Shown here: positions 1-11,200 of the stretch, piece by piece
How positions within the stretch are numbered: position 1 is the first letter of the stretch
Layout: each line of letters starts with the position of its first letter
From: Onchocerca lupi
Taxonomy: Eukaryota; Nematoda; Chromadorea; Rhabditida; Onchocercidae
DNA length: 64,000 nt
Reading direction: 5' to 3'
NCBI GenBank assembly: GCA_028564675.1
Contig: JAOVVO010000032.1
Coordinates: forward strand, 62,001-126,000
Position numbers and translations under genes: made by a program
The notes under the pieces: model-generated
Told to the model about the DNA's origin: nothing
The model's input: only the letters and a program-made list of their open reading frames with translations
The model's database searches: none

Positions 1-838
1 ATTTACTACCCTTCCATGAACCAATAAACATTCGACAGCTATCGGATACGGTACTTTTTAAGCATTTCACGTGATTCTTTGATGCCTACTACGTAGCATG
101 ACGGATAAACAAAGTTTTTACACAGTTCAGTTCATCTTTAGTCAAGCCAACGTGTCATTTTTATATGAGTTATTGATTATGATCAATTAAAATGTTAACT
201 TGACATGTAACTTTTTCACTCTTAGAAAAATTTTTGGTCGCTTACTATGTGATCACACATCCTACTGTACTTTTAAAGTGCGATTGAAAAACGTACTGCA
301 CAGTAGATAACTCAGTCCTATACTTTTAATAAATAATTTAACTTCCAAAAAGAAATTTTAATGATCTGAGATTTGCTAACTTTTCATGTCTATCGTTTGT
401 TGGCTTTAAATTTTCATTTTTATTTCCAAGGGAAAAAAAAAAAGAAACTTAACTAAACTAGAATAATCCCCAAATCATTTTGATATTCGACTTTAAAATA
501 AAAATTGAAATCCAGTTTCCTTAAGCAAAATTTAATAATTATCCCGAAATGCGCTGATCGTATGCTACTGATTAATTTTTTGAACGGTTTGATCTTGAGA
601 GATTGTTCAGAATATGGAGGTAAACTTTTGATTGAACTATATGTAGCTTTGATTTATTAGTATATGCATGCTTGTCTTTGCATGGATATCAAATTTTTTA
701 TTCCCATTTCATTCCTTAATTTGCATTTTGTTTTCGTTTTTATATCATTTCAGGTCCAGATATTTGTCAATTTTCATTATTCAATTCATTATCTCGGTAA
801 TGCAGTTATCGCATTTTTAATCGCTTCACTTTTCCAGG
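1..838. other. AT-rich sequence, no gene seen
   Basis: No open frame with splice signals or recognisable protein was found. The sequence is T/A-rich with scattered homopolymer runs. It ends in a good acceptor (cttttccag) that opens the exon-like segment starting at 838/839. Confidence 0.5.
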
Positions 839-1057
839 GAGATTCGAAAATGGACAGAGCCGAATGAGTGCCTTAACACATTATGGAATGAAATAGATGA
901 TTATTTTAATGTGAATTTCTGGAAATTTTCCAGGATAAAAATTTGTAAAGATTTCACACGTCTATTTCGGGATGAAGAAGACCTAATTAAAACTGTCGTT
1001 TATAAGGCGTCCAGAAAATGTTCTCTCAAAAATCAGGAAAAGGAAACGATGTCCTAA
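839..1057 (+). CDS. Candidate exon of an unrecognised gene (72 codons to stop)
   Basis: A cttttccag acceptor at 829-837 is followed by one base and then 72 open codons ending in TAA at 1055-1057. The frame has no ATG near its start, so it would be an internal or terminal exon entered in phase 2. The peptide is hydrophilic and rich in aromatic and charged residues, with stretches EIRKWTEPNECLNTLW and FTRLFRDEEDLIKTVVYK, unlike the low-complexity translations around it. I do not recognise the family. No partner exon could be joined with confidence: upstream sequence is missing and the next + strand candidates are over 1 kb away. It may be the 3' end of a gene entering from the left edge, or a chance open frame. 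Confidence 0.3.
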   Translation, partial: EIRKWTEPNECLNTLWNEIDDYFNVNFWKFSRIKICKDFTRLFRDEEDLIKTVVYKASRKCSLKNQEKETMS

Positions 1058-2034
1058 TTCTGCCCATATGTTGTCGTTCCATCAATGAGGAGCCTTTCAT
1101 TAACAGGTAGATGAATCTTCCACATCCACTCGGCCCTGAATCATCGATCTGTCCATTCTGTTCGAAAAATTTCACTTCTTCTTCTGATTCTCAACTTAAT
1201 AAATGCCTGAAGTAGTAATGTGTTCAGAAATGCGCTCATCATTCATCTCCAATCTTACCTGCCACGCTGTGACAGTTTTGGGTCACAGCATGATCGGTTT
1301 CGATTGTTCTGTCAGAAAACTGCTGCTACACAAGGAAATGTATTTCCATTTACCATTCATCTCTTCTCTTTCCACTTCACTTCCCAATTATGCTAATTGA
1401 TATTCGAGGAAGAGGATGAGAAGGTAGAAGTTTTATTGTCTACAATGGCAGAAACAGTTCGAAAGTGCGGAAAAAAAAAATTATCACTATTTCCACTCTT
1501 TCATCTCCCCCGCATACTCATTTATCTCTCTCTCTCCCTCTTTCTCTCTCTATCAAAAAGGCAAAAAATGAGGAAACTGTAATTATTCAGTTCGCTATGT
1601 AAATTTGAAATGAGCTGATTAGACTAAATACTTGGATCTAACTGATAAGCTCCTGATAATTTGAGAGCATGCAAGATAGATTGGAAATCTGCTAATAAAA
1701 TGATTGAATCATCTGCAGTTCACTTGCCTTTTGATCATTGACTTGTCCTTCTGGTAGTAATCATTTTCTCTCTAATTCCTCTCTTCTTCAATCAGAAAAG
1801 ACATGGAATGGAATTGAGTAGAATAGAAGATGACAGATTCAGTAGAGAAGTTTGAAATAATCTAAATTGAAGTGACAGATTCATTATAGGATAGTCTGAA
1901 ATAAGTTTGAAATGAATAATCTGAACTGAAATTAAGCTTTAATTGTTGTGAAATAGGAATGAATCATTGTCCAATTAGAGAAACATCCGCATATTGTTCT
2001 ATTCCGTGCGGCCACAAGATATATTCACCCGTAG
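1058..2034. other. Non-coding or uninterpreted stretch
   Basis: Contains a CT-rich tract and a slightly GC-richer patch near 1250-1350 where more than one frame is open, but with no convincing pair of splice sites. No gene is called. Confidence 0.4.
1524..1553 (+). repeat. CT-rich microsatellite-like tract
   Basis: Near-perfect alternating CT/TC pyrimidine run (tctctctctctccctctttctctctct type). A simple-sequence tract without coding potential. Confidence 0.8.
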
Positions 2035-2143
2035 TTTAGTGATAGTGATTTATCATATCATCCGCCTGCATTGTTTCGTAATCCCATTTCATTTCATGAA
2101 TTGCGTCAGGAGATAGATGGATTTCGCGATGATCGGTCGATCG
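2035..2143 (+). CDS. Candidate exon, unrecognised (36 codons)
   Basis: A tag acceptor at 2032-2034 is followed by 36 open codons and one extra base before gttgat at 2144. The peptide reads FSDSDLSYHPPALFRNP and then ISFHELRQEIDGFRDDRSI, which looks protein-like (acidic and aromatic, no low complexity). The acceptor has a weak pyrimidine tract. The phase out (1) does not match the next + strand candidate at 5110 (phase 0). Function unknown; it could be a chance open frame. Confidence 0.22.
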
Positions 2144-3623
2144 GTTGATGAATTTAAGTACCCGTTGCTCCTTTACTCCTTCTTCAAGTCGTAGTTAATG
2201 AATTTATCGGTTGCGAATAACAGTTATTTCCTTTTCTTTTCAGGATTTACTATAAAATTAGTTAGAAATAGGCAGTTAAAAATTCGCAGGTGTGCAAGAA
2301 TTTGATCTTAATCGAAACGAAATGGCGGGATGTGAACTTTAAATTTTCTCAAAACGAACACCCAACAAAAGCCTGCAAAATTCGAGTATTCTCTTTTAAC
2401 GAACTACCTATTTCTTATTGTTGCAGTTGATGTTGATGTTTTTCAATTACCTTATTATTAAATTAAAGATGTTTTCCTACTATTATCTGTAGATTTGATT
2501 TTAAGTTTCCAAAATTTAGCCCACGCTGAAAGAGAAGCTTAGATGGATTTATTGCGAGACAAGAAGAAGGAGTGAGGTTTGAAACATATGGTGAAGTGAT
2601 ATCGAATGTAAAATTACTCACATCTTCCTTAACTATCTCCAAACGGTATTTCTGACGAACCAAAAGGGAGAGAGAAATGGTTTCCTGGAAATGTATTTTC
2701 TTCTTTTTCGGATGACGCCGAAGGGAGATGTCGTGTGAATAATTTAGGGCATGCTCGTTCTTCTGTTTCTACCTTTTCCTTTTTCATGGATACCAACCAC
2801 TCCTCTTCCCTTTTTATCCTTTCCAATTCATTCCAATCCATAAATCCTCCCTATCTATCTTGGGCTCACTGTTAGTCAATTTTAAAACTTCCACAACTCC
2901 ATTCCAAATTCCTGTTACTCAAATCGTTTTCATTTTTACCATCGTTATTTTCAATTTTTACTTCTATTCATAATTGATATTTGTTTCTTTCTGGCTTTTT
3001 ATAAAATTGATAATTGGTATTAGATCGTAAACTTATCTGATAGTATCAATGAACTTTGTCTTTTTTTCTGCACTTTCGTCTATTTTTTTCGTAAAGCTGT
3101 CTTTTGTAAACTTTTAATTGTTTTTTTTTTTCAATGTTCGAAAGTTTTTTCGAAATTCCTCTAAGCTTTTGAGATTGTATGTTTGCGTGTGAGCCATGAC
3201 ATGAAAAAGAAAAGGATCTCATCATACACTTTTTTGATATCATTAATTGCAGAAATTTTCTATTCTAATGAAAACTCGAATTTTTTTATCAGTTGTGTAG
3301 ATCCGAATATTGAGGACAGAAAAGTTGAATAATTTTTCGTAATCAATATATTTGTTGTATTCCAATCAAATTGAATTAGTTCAAGTTATCCCACATTTCA
3401 ATTAAACTGTTGCAGAGAGCTCTCTGAATTGAAGTTTAATGATTAAAATCTTTAACTTTTAATAAAAATGGAGCGGAATTCATTGTTAATTGCTGGAAAT
3501 ATAGAATAAAGTAGCATTATTTTGTTGTCCGGAAATGATGATTTAGTATTAAATTTGAGGTTATAGGTTCGAGTGGAATTGAGATCATGTGCTGATATTC
3601 AAAAATAGTAGCAATCAGAAGAA
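2144..3623. other. Mostly non-coding; overlapping short minus-strand frames at 2.46-2.84 kb
   Basis: Between 2463 and 2841 two minus-strand frames overlap in different phases, with peptides such as KYRLEIVKEDV and WNELERIKREEEWLVSMKKE. Both lie immediately downstream of the minus-strand gene ending near 3624, so one could be a further 3' exon. I found no acceptor/donor pair that joins them in phase. Elsewhere the stretch is T/A-rich with nothing recognisable. Confidence 0.3.
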
Positions 3624-5701
3624 TTAAACAGATTTGTTTTTTTCTTTTGTGTGTTTTACTTTCCAATTAATGAATGCACGATCTATTAAATTATTAACTG
3701 AAATTGGATTTGGAAAAATGGACGGACAGGCTATAGTTGATGCTAAATATACTTGTTTCAGTGCTTCATGTAATGTTTGAAATCTCACATTTAATCTTCG
3801 AAGTCTTTCTCCAAGAACCTGTTGATGTAAATGTCTCATGTGAGTTAAAATATGGAGTCCAGATGTTATATGTATTATTACAGACATTTCATATATTATC
3901 TGATAAGATATGCTGAAGGCACTTTCCTGCATGTAAATCTTTGATTTCTCCACATTCAGACATGTATCAGTACTGAAGATGTGCAGCGCAGATGTTCCTA
4001 ACACTTGCTCTACTCTGATCACTGTATAAGTTGAAATTAAAATTGAACTTTTTCCAGTATTTCTGGCTAGTACTAGCATGTTACTATCTTTGCTCCTTAT
4101 TTTTTGATAATCGATCATCGCATAATACAACAGAACAAATTACGGTTAAGATTAAAATTTTAATATAGAATGAAATGTGAAGTGAAAATGAGAACTATGC
4201 TATGCTGCAATGCATTCAGGTGTGCAATTCATATTGATTTACAGTTGCAAGAAGAGGGGGAAGGAAATATCAAAGATTTGATTTAATAGTAAGTGCTGTG
4301 ATCGTGCAAGTACTGAATGAATTGTCAACGAAAGCGCTAATGAACGATTGCTTATGCGCGTTACAATGATTTATCATTCTTATCACATCTGTTTAACTTT
4401 GCTTCCTGCAGTTTCAATATGCGAGTCGCTTCTTCCGTTAGTGTTCTTGCAAAACTGACTTGTGGTACTATTATCAACGTACGGTGTTTTGTACCGTATA
4501 ATTGTTAATTGAGCACATAGTTGCTCTCGGTATTTCTAGTTTGTTGATATTAGTATTACTTTACTACTAGATTTTCTTAAATTTGCCCAAATCATAAACA
4601 AACATCAAAGAAAGAATAGCATTAGTAATTAAAATAGATAATATGAAATCCCTAGCATGAATTCACAACTACTGATAAGCAGATTCTTCTTGATTAGAAG
4701 TCTTTTAGTAATATCTTTTAAGATGTATGTCACACTAACCTAAATGCAGAACTGGATTTATCCAGAAAGGGAGAGGTAGGATCGAAGGATTTTCGGCGTC
4801 AAGGATTAAAAACTTCGGGTTAAATGATGATTTTAATTTCCAGTCGATACAATCTTATAACGGATGTGATAATTTACTATTTCTATCAGGACAATTTTCT
4901 TAGTTCCTATTTAGTCTTGACATTAAAAAAGTTCAGATTAATAGTTGAGCAGCATATTGTGATATTTATAATGGAGGAAGTTTCGTTTGATTGATTGGTT
5001 TTGAATTCGGGTGAACGAAATTGGAATTGTCAGTTGATCTTAGGTCGTCGAGTTAAAGGAGGAAAAATTATCCCTGGATGAGGATACGTAGACAGTCTAC
5101 TTTCTGCAGTTATTTGAATGTCTGATGGCAGGCGCTAATCGGATTCCTCCAGAGTTGTCGCTTCTTTTGATTCTTCTGAGAAAAGCCGCCGTAAGTAATC
5201 TTAGTGGTATTAGTAGCTGCCTGCACATTAGAAATGCATGCATGCATGCCATATATGACTCCTCGAGATTCCTTTTTGCCATCCATCCGTTTTTTCTAAA
5301 TTTAGAAAATCAAAGCTTTTGTTGATTCGTTTCCTGTTTCATTCACTATGAAAATGAACGGGCAAATTGTTGTCATTCAATTTTTCATTCTCTTCGTTGT
5401 TTATTTGTTTACATATTTTATCATCCATTCTCAGTATTCAAATTTACCGCTAATTTATCCATTAATCCATCCATTTGTTGTTATATTCGTTTTACAATTC
5501 ACTCACATTCATATAAGCTAGAATTTTCGTTTCATCACCGAAGACTACTAACATTACAATACTTTCCGGCATATATCCTTCCTTGTTTACTTGGTTTTTT
5601 TTTTCGACTCGTTGCTGTGATTTTACTGCTGCTATAATATCCAGTAGTAGAAAGTTTGCTTTTTTTGCATATGAAATTGACCCATAATAATCGTCATGCA
5701 T
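3624..5701 (-). CDS. Unrecognised four-exon gene, about 262 aa
   Basis: Four minus-strand exons join without a phase break: 5701-5503 (ATG start), 4853-4740, 4467-4387 and 4021 to the stop at 3624. Each junction is GT-AG and leaves phase 1 that the next exon completes. Introns are 649, 272 and 365 bases. The start is the first ATG after a possible trans-splice acceptor (ttaag, 5716-5720). Predicted segments include YGSISYAKKANFLLLDIIAA, ESIVMLVVFGDETKILAYMN, PSILPLPFWINPVLHL, VSFARTLTEEATRILKLQEA and LHEALKQVYLASTIACP. The C-terminal 120 residues look helical with spaced leucines; I see no signal peptide. A donor at 3659 could replace the last 11 codons by a further exon. There is a faint resemblance to the C-terminal helical region of ATG1/ULK kinases (YxAS...C pattern), but no kinase exon is present and I do not rely on it. 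Function is unknown. Confidence 0.5.
5110..5190 (+). CDS. Candidate 27-codon exon inside an intron of the minus-strand gene
   Basis: An 81-base segment is bounded by a strong acceptor (actttctgcag) and a strong donor (gtaagtaa), and is open in phase 0 throughout. It encodes LFECLMAGANRIPP followed by ELSLLLILLRKAA. It lies opposite the first intron of the minus-strand gene at 3624-5701, so it would be a nested, oppositely transcribed exon. No adjoining exon is certain; the next phase-0 candidate is at 8139-8246. It may be a coincidence of splice-like sites. Confidence 0.2.
5234..5249 (+). repeat. (ATGC)4 tandem palindrome
   Basis: Four perfect ATGC units in tandem. The block is self-complementary and contains overlapping GCATGC sites. 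Confidence 0.85.
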
Positions 5702-8138
5702 TATTTGCAGAGAAGCTTAATGAAAGCTCCTTAGCACTGACTACTCATGATTAATCCGAGCCAGACGTTGACTAATATAATTTAAATAAAATGAAATGTC
5801 CATATAAAATATATAAAGATCGTAATGAAACTTAGAATACATAGCAAAGCCATGTTACGTCAGAAATGATTTCATAAAAATTTGTATTACCAATTAACTG
5901 AAAATAATTGTAGAATGAATGGTGCTGGTGCAGAACCGTTGGCATAATAGTAAACATTGTATGAGTCTGGTAAACTATTTTCTCTTTTTCTTTTTGAATA
6001 TTTTTCGAGTGCATATTATTTGCCTATTTTGAAAAAGAAAAGTCGGGATGAGATGACCTCAAGCAGCAGCCATCTGTTTGACTATCGTTAATATTTTTAG
6101 TGATTCCCTCGATTAATCTAACATTTTAAATCAGATTATAATTCTTTCCTTAATAGTGTATGTGTTTTTAATTTATGATATTACGCGACACTTTTTCGTT
6201 GTTGCTGTTCTTATGTGAATTCATTTCATCGATTCGTTCATTCGTTCATCCCTAGTTTCAAGTATGAGATGGGAGACAATATTCCTCTATCGTTTCCATC
6301 TCGAAGAAATATTACTGAGTAAATACATGATAAAAAAGTAAATACAGTAGTAAACACATTGTTCATATAGCAATAAATATCATATTTGTTTATAAATTGT
6401 TATTCTCACTTTCTTGATGATATCTCATGCTGTGATTATTGGCTCGAGAATTCATTAATATGGACTAATGGCTCAATTGGTAATCATATTATTTACTTAA
6501 CCGTATCGATGGTACTACTAAGAAATTACTATGAGCACACTGCTACTGGAGGGAAAAAGATTCTGAATAAAAGTTCCTTTCCTCCTAGATCATTTACTTT
6601 TTTGTTTGTTCGATAAGTTTGCTTCCAGTTCTCATTTATTGATAAACTTTGCTAATTTATTTTCCCATCCGGAATACTATTCCTATTATTTAATCGTTCT
6701 GTGACATTTCTTTTCTTTATTGAATATTATCAAGTAAAATTACGCAATAATATGCTTTGTTTTGGAAAAATGAGGATGTAATTGGATCCACTGTAAACTT
6801 TTGTTGACCTTTCGGCACTCTTTTCTTTATTTTTATATAGATTGGTTATTATCGAAATAGAAACTTGGAACAAGTAATCCTTTCTTTGCCCATAACATTT
6901 ACCTATTTATTTCTTTATCTATTTCGTATTTTTACTTTCTACCATTTAGCTTTCCTTCAATCTCACTATGCTTTTCTGATGTGTTTTTTAAAACTTAATT
7001 CAATTATTACAAATTCCTCACTATCTTTTGTGTAATATTTTTTGAGCAAGCTATTCCTCGATAATTGATTGCGTGATCTTCTTTTCAAATTTTATCACTT
7101 TACAAAAAAATTGCTTCAAAAAGATTAATTGCAGTTACTTTGAACAATAATTCATGTATTCCTGGCACTATATCTAATTTCAATGAGAGAGAGAGAGATG
7201 TTCAATTTATAATTTTGAGCGTTAAAAAAAAAATACTTTAAAGAATACTTTTGCTTATAAATTTCTTCTTGCTGACATTGTATTTGTCTACACTTTTTGC
7301 TTGTTCGTTCTTTATTTCTTTTTATTTACTGGATGGATTAACGGGCCTTATAGAGTGGCCTCTTACAGAATTCACAGCACATTTATCATTTCGTTGAGAT
7401 ACTTTTGACTATGATCAGATGGCAAGTTTTTACTGTTGACTGGCATGTAAACTTCCCAGAGATTCAGAAAATTCCCAAATTTGCATACAGATGTAGTGCT
7501 TTTTTAATTTCATGCAATCTTCAACTCTCTAATAAATACAGTGATGAAAAAATAGTTTCAAGATTAAGGTATGAATGATCAAATATTTTGCTCAAGAAAT
7601 AAGTGCATATTTAATAGGAATTAGATTCTATATTTTAAAACTTCTGAAAAATCGTCTTTTTCCATTTGATCTAATAATGTTGAGTGATGTGAGATTTTGT
7701 ATTACCGTATTCTACAATTTGTGCGATATTTCATTTTCGTGAAAGAAATTTAATTTACGGAAGGATCTCATAATGATGAGTGATGTGGAATGATAAAGTT
7801 AGAAATTATTTGAAAACTAAATCAAATCGAATTCTCTCTTCTCAGACGATGTCATTGCTTCATGATTGAATGATAGTAAATGAAGTGTTCCTCTTTCATA
7901 GTTACTGGATTTTTATTGCATACGTAGATAGGTGGATGTGCAGGTGCTTCATATCTTACATTTCCTTCCATTCCAGAATCCTTCCATACGTCATGATAGG
8001 AAGGAATACTCGTTTCATGATGTTAACGATTTTTTAATGAAAATGCCGAATAGAATGATTCGTTCACGGTCTTTTTATTCTTATATAAGTAAATTTTATC
8101 ATAAACCTTAATTGCAATTATTCATTTACTGAACTCAG
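5702..8138. other. Intergenic, nothing recognised
   Basis: T/A-rich sequence with only short, low-complexity open frames on both strands. If the minus-strand gene begins at 5701, its promoter should be in the first few hundred bases here, but no core motif stands out. Confidence 0.5.
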
Positions 8139-8246
8139 GAATTGAGCATGATGAAACTACCGAATAGTGGCAGCCCGGGAAGCAGTGGATTTTGTGTCAA
8201 CGTTAGTAAGAGTGTTGGGACTTTTCTGAATCTTAGGACATTTCAG
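8139..8246 (+). CDS. Candidate 36-codon exon or alternative 5' exon, unrecognised
   Basis: The segment has an acceptor (gaactcag), 36 open codons in phase 0 and a CAG|GTAATT donor. It encodes ELSMMKLPNSGSPGSSGFCV and then NVSKSVGTFLNLRTFQ. Two consecutive ATGs near its start mean it could also be a 5' exon. The GC content is locally higher than its surroundings. It lies 11 kb upstream of sem-2 on the same strand and ends in phase 0, but sem-2's exon at 19615 appears to be untranslated upstream of its own ATG. I cannot link it to a gene. Confidence 0.25.
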
Positions 8247-11200
8247 GTAATTAAGGTACTTCACATATACTTTCAGATACTTCACAATGACCCTAATAAT
8301 ATGATCACGTCTATCGGTTCCACCATTCACCAGAAATAATATCCAGCTACTATCATCTAGTAGAAATTACTGATTGATGATTAAACGGTCCATTCTGTAA
8401 TAACCCATGCTTTAACAATAATACTAATATGAAAATGCATCTAAAACTGCTAGCCGGTATTTCTGGTAAAGATTTTTCTCGCAAATTAACTTGTCCACAA
8501 TTCAGGTGTTGTAGTGAATGATAAATGCATGATTGGCAATTTTGAACAGTTTATTAGCAGATGTTACCAGCTGCTGTCGTTTTGAAGAGGAAGGAGACTG
8601 AAATGTTTATTTGAGATGAAAGAATGGGAATGAAGTATTAAAATTTTAGTATTAGAATTTCATTCACATAATATTAGAGATTATTATCTAAAGTTTTCTT
8701 GGGCTACGATAGCTGTGTGTTGTGCAGTCTTTAGAAGAATTTGTCTGAAAATTGAAGGTAGGAAAAAAGGCCAAAGTTTGTTGTAACGTCAATTCCAAGC
8801 AAATTTTCAAACTTCAAACTGACCAGTAAAATGGAATTATATTTTTATGACTGAAATTAAATGTAAGGCAACGACATATAATAACGATGCAATTGAGTAA
8901 CGCTTATTTGATGATTCTATAGCAACAACTCTAACTCATTCATTCCATCATTTGATGAGCCGCCATTACAGTATCCATACAGTACCTTTTCTCTGTGACA
9001 TCATTCTCTTGACGGTATTTTTAACGCATAATAAATTTTTGAATTGTTCATCCGTGTCAGGTTAGTTTAAAACTTCTGATGTTCGAATGAAAATTCGCAT
9101 CATTTTTATGATGCGAAAAATAATGTAAGGAAGGTAAAAAGGAAAAAGATGGAACGAGGAAAAAAGGGACAATTAATTTAACTGTTTCTTACTTCACAAG
9201 TTAAATTTGAGAATAAGTCGGATTTGATTCAAATATTTTTGACTATTGCTGATGTTGGCACTGGCAGAGAGAAGCTTGGCGATGACCTTCGAGCTAAAAT
9301 TAGATGATGGATTTTTATCGCAAATAGCTTTACGAGGTTTATTCATGGAGTGTAACAGCAGTAGTCAGTAACTATTAAAAACGTCACTGGCAAGGAATGG
9401 TCAAGTTATGTAATTCGAATAAAGTGTTTCAGCAAGTTCAAATTTTAGAGTTAGTTTTCGCGCGCATCATTTTGAATTATAATGGCTTTTTTTTTTCAAC
9501 TTATTTCCTTCGTACAATCTTTTTTTTTTTTCGCTGATATATATGTCTTTTAAAAGAATGCAACGTGTCGGCTTTTTCAGGAAATATTGCAATAAAAGGA
9601 AGTATTTTGACAGTTTCCTCACAACATAGCTCATCCTGGCTTTGCAGTTCCCATCTGTCGTTTCGTTAGGTATTTTATGATCTCTGCTATCACACACAAT
9701 GTTTTTTTTTTTTTTTTTTTTTTCCTTTCTAATCTAAATTTTCAAGTATGAATTTAAACTTTCCAATATTTTATCGAATATTTGAATGGCAGTGATCTAA
9801 GAAATGAGTGGCTTTGTCAATTCATTTAAGGAAATGAAATGAGTTCAAATCGGAGATAAAGATTTTATGGTATTTCTTTGGTTATTCTCTCTTATCGGTG
9901 GTATGCATATTATATTTATTGCTAAGATTCAACGATAGGGAGAATGCTTTATCGTAATGCTTTGTGCCATTTGCAGGTTATATCTTTTAAAGATTTGTTG
10001 TGTTTTTAGGAGGCTGAGGGCTTATTAGGTCATTACGAAGGTCAATTGATGAGTCCATAAAGCTCATCTGATGTGCCTTTCATTGATATCTAACCTTTTT
10101 TTTTTCATTGCTTTTGCTTTTGCCAGAATCCGCCTGTCTTTCAGATAGACCATATGCCCTCTGTAGGTTATGAATTACTGTTTTTCATCCATTTCATTGC
10201 TGATGGCATTTTTGTGTAATTTTTTAATCTGTCGTCAGTGAATCCACATGTTGCCAGCAAATAAAAGTCTTCGAATGCGCGCTAAGCTGTGTATTTCCTT
10301 CTTTTGACAAAATGAGTTAGTTTTATGATCAGGTAAAAGTTACGTAAGGCTGGGATGCTCATATTGATCGGGTAGAAATTTGATTTCATTCTACTTCATA
10401 TCACAATTAGGAATCTAGAAAATCTCTTGCATATGATAGTTTGTGTCATCTTTTATTATTTATATAAATATACAGATATTTATCAGAAGGATCAAATTCT
10501 TGAACGTTTTTCTCCGAAATTTGAGGGAGAATGAAATGACTGAAGCGAATTTCAAGTGATTTGTCATGATGTCATGATAGCGAGGAGCAAAAGGAAGGGG
10601 AGAAGATTCACGTAATAAATTAATCATGAATCGTCTCTTTAGCTTTTGCGACAAGGAGACAGGGAAAGAGGATAGAGGTCTTGATTCTAGAGTTGATGAT
10701 GATCGTTTATCGAGATAATTGTCAAGTGTTTACACCTTACGACGAGGAACGCGTGCCTTTTGTCAAACAATTCTTTGCATGTTTCTAATCTGAACAGATT
10801 ATCAGTTCACCCATTTTCCCTCACTGCCAATCGTCATGAATTATGTTGTCTTCTCGGAGATGCTGAAATTTCAAATTTGCTCAAGTTCATTACAGTGGCG
10901 TATATAACAAGTCCGTTAAGAATTCAACAGTGCTTCTATCAAACAACCATTCATTGATATCATTAATCATTACTCCTCATCTATTTTATCAATGTATTTT
11001 TGGGATTATTATTAGTATACCTGAAAGTTTGAATTGAATAAACGAAGTAGGAATCATTGTCAACTTTGATTTCTATCTATCACAATATAATCTATGGTAT
11101 TTGATAATCATCATCAAAAGCAAAGATCGGCCATCGACTCATTTAATTATTAATCAAAAAACAATGTCAGATAATATTTTTGTCTGTTGATATGCATGAC

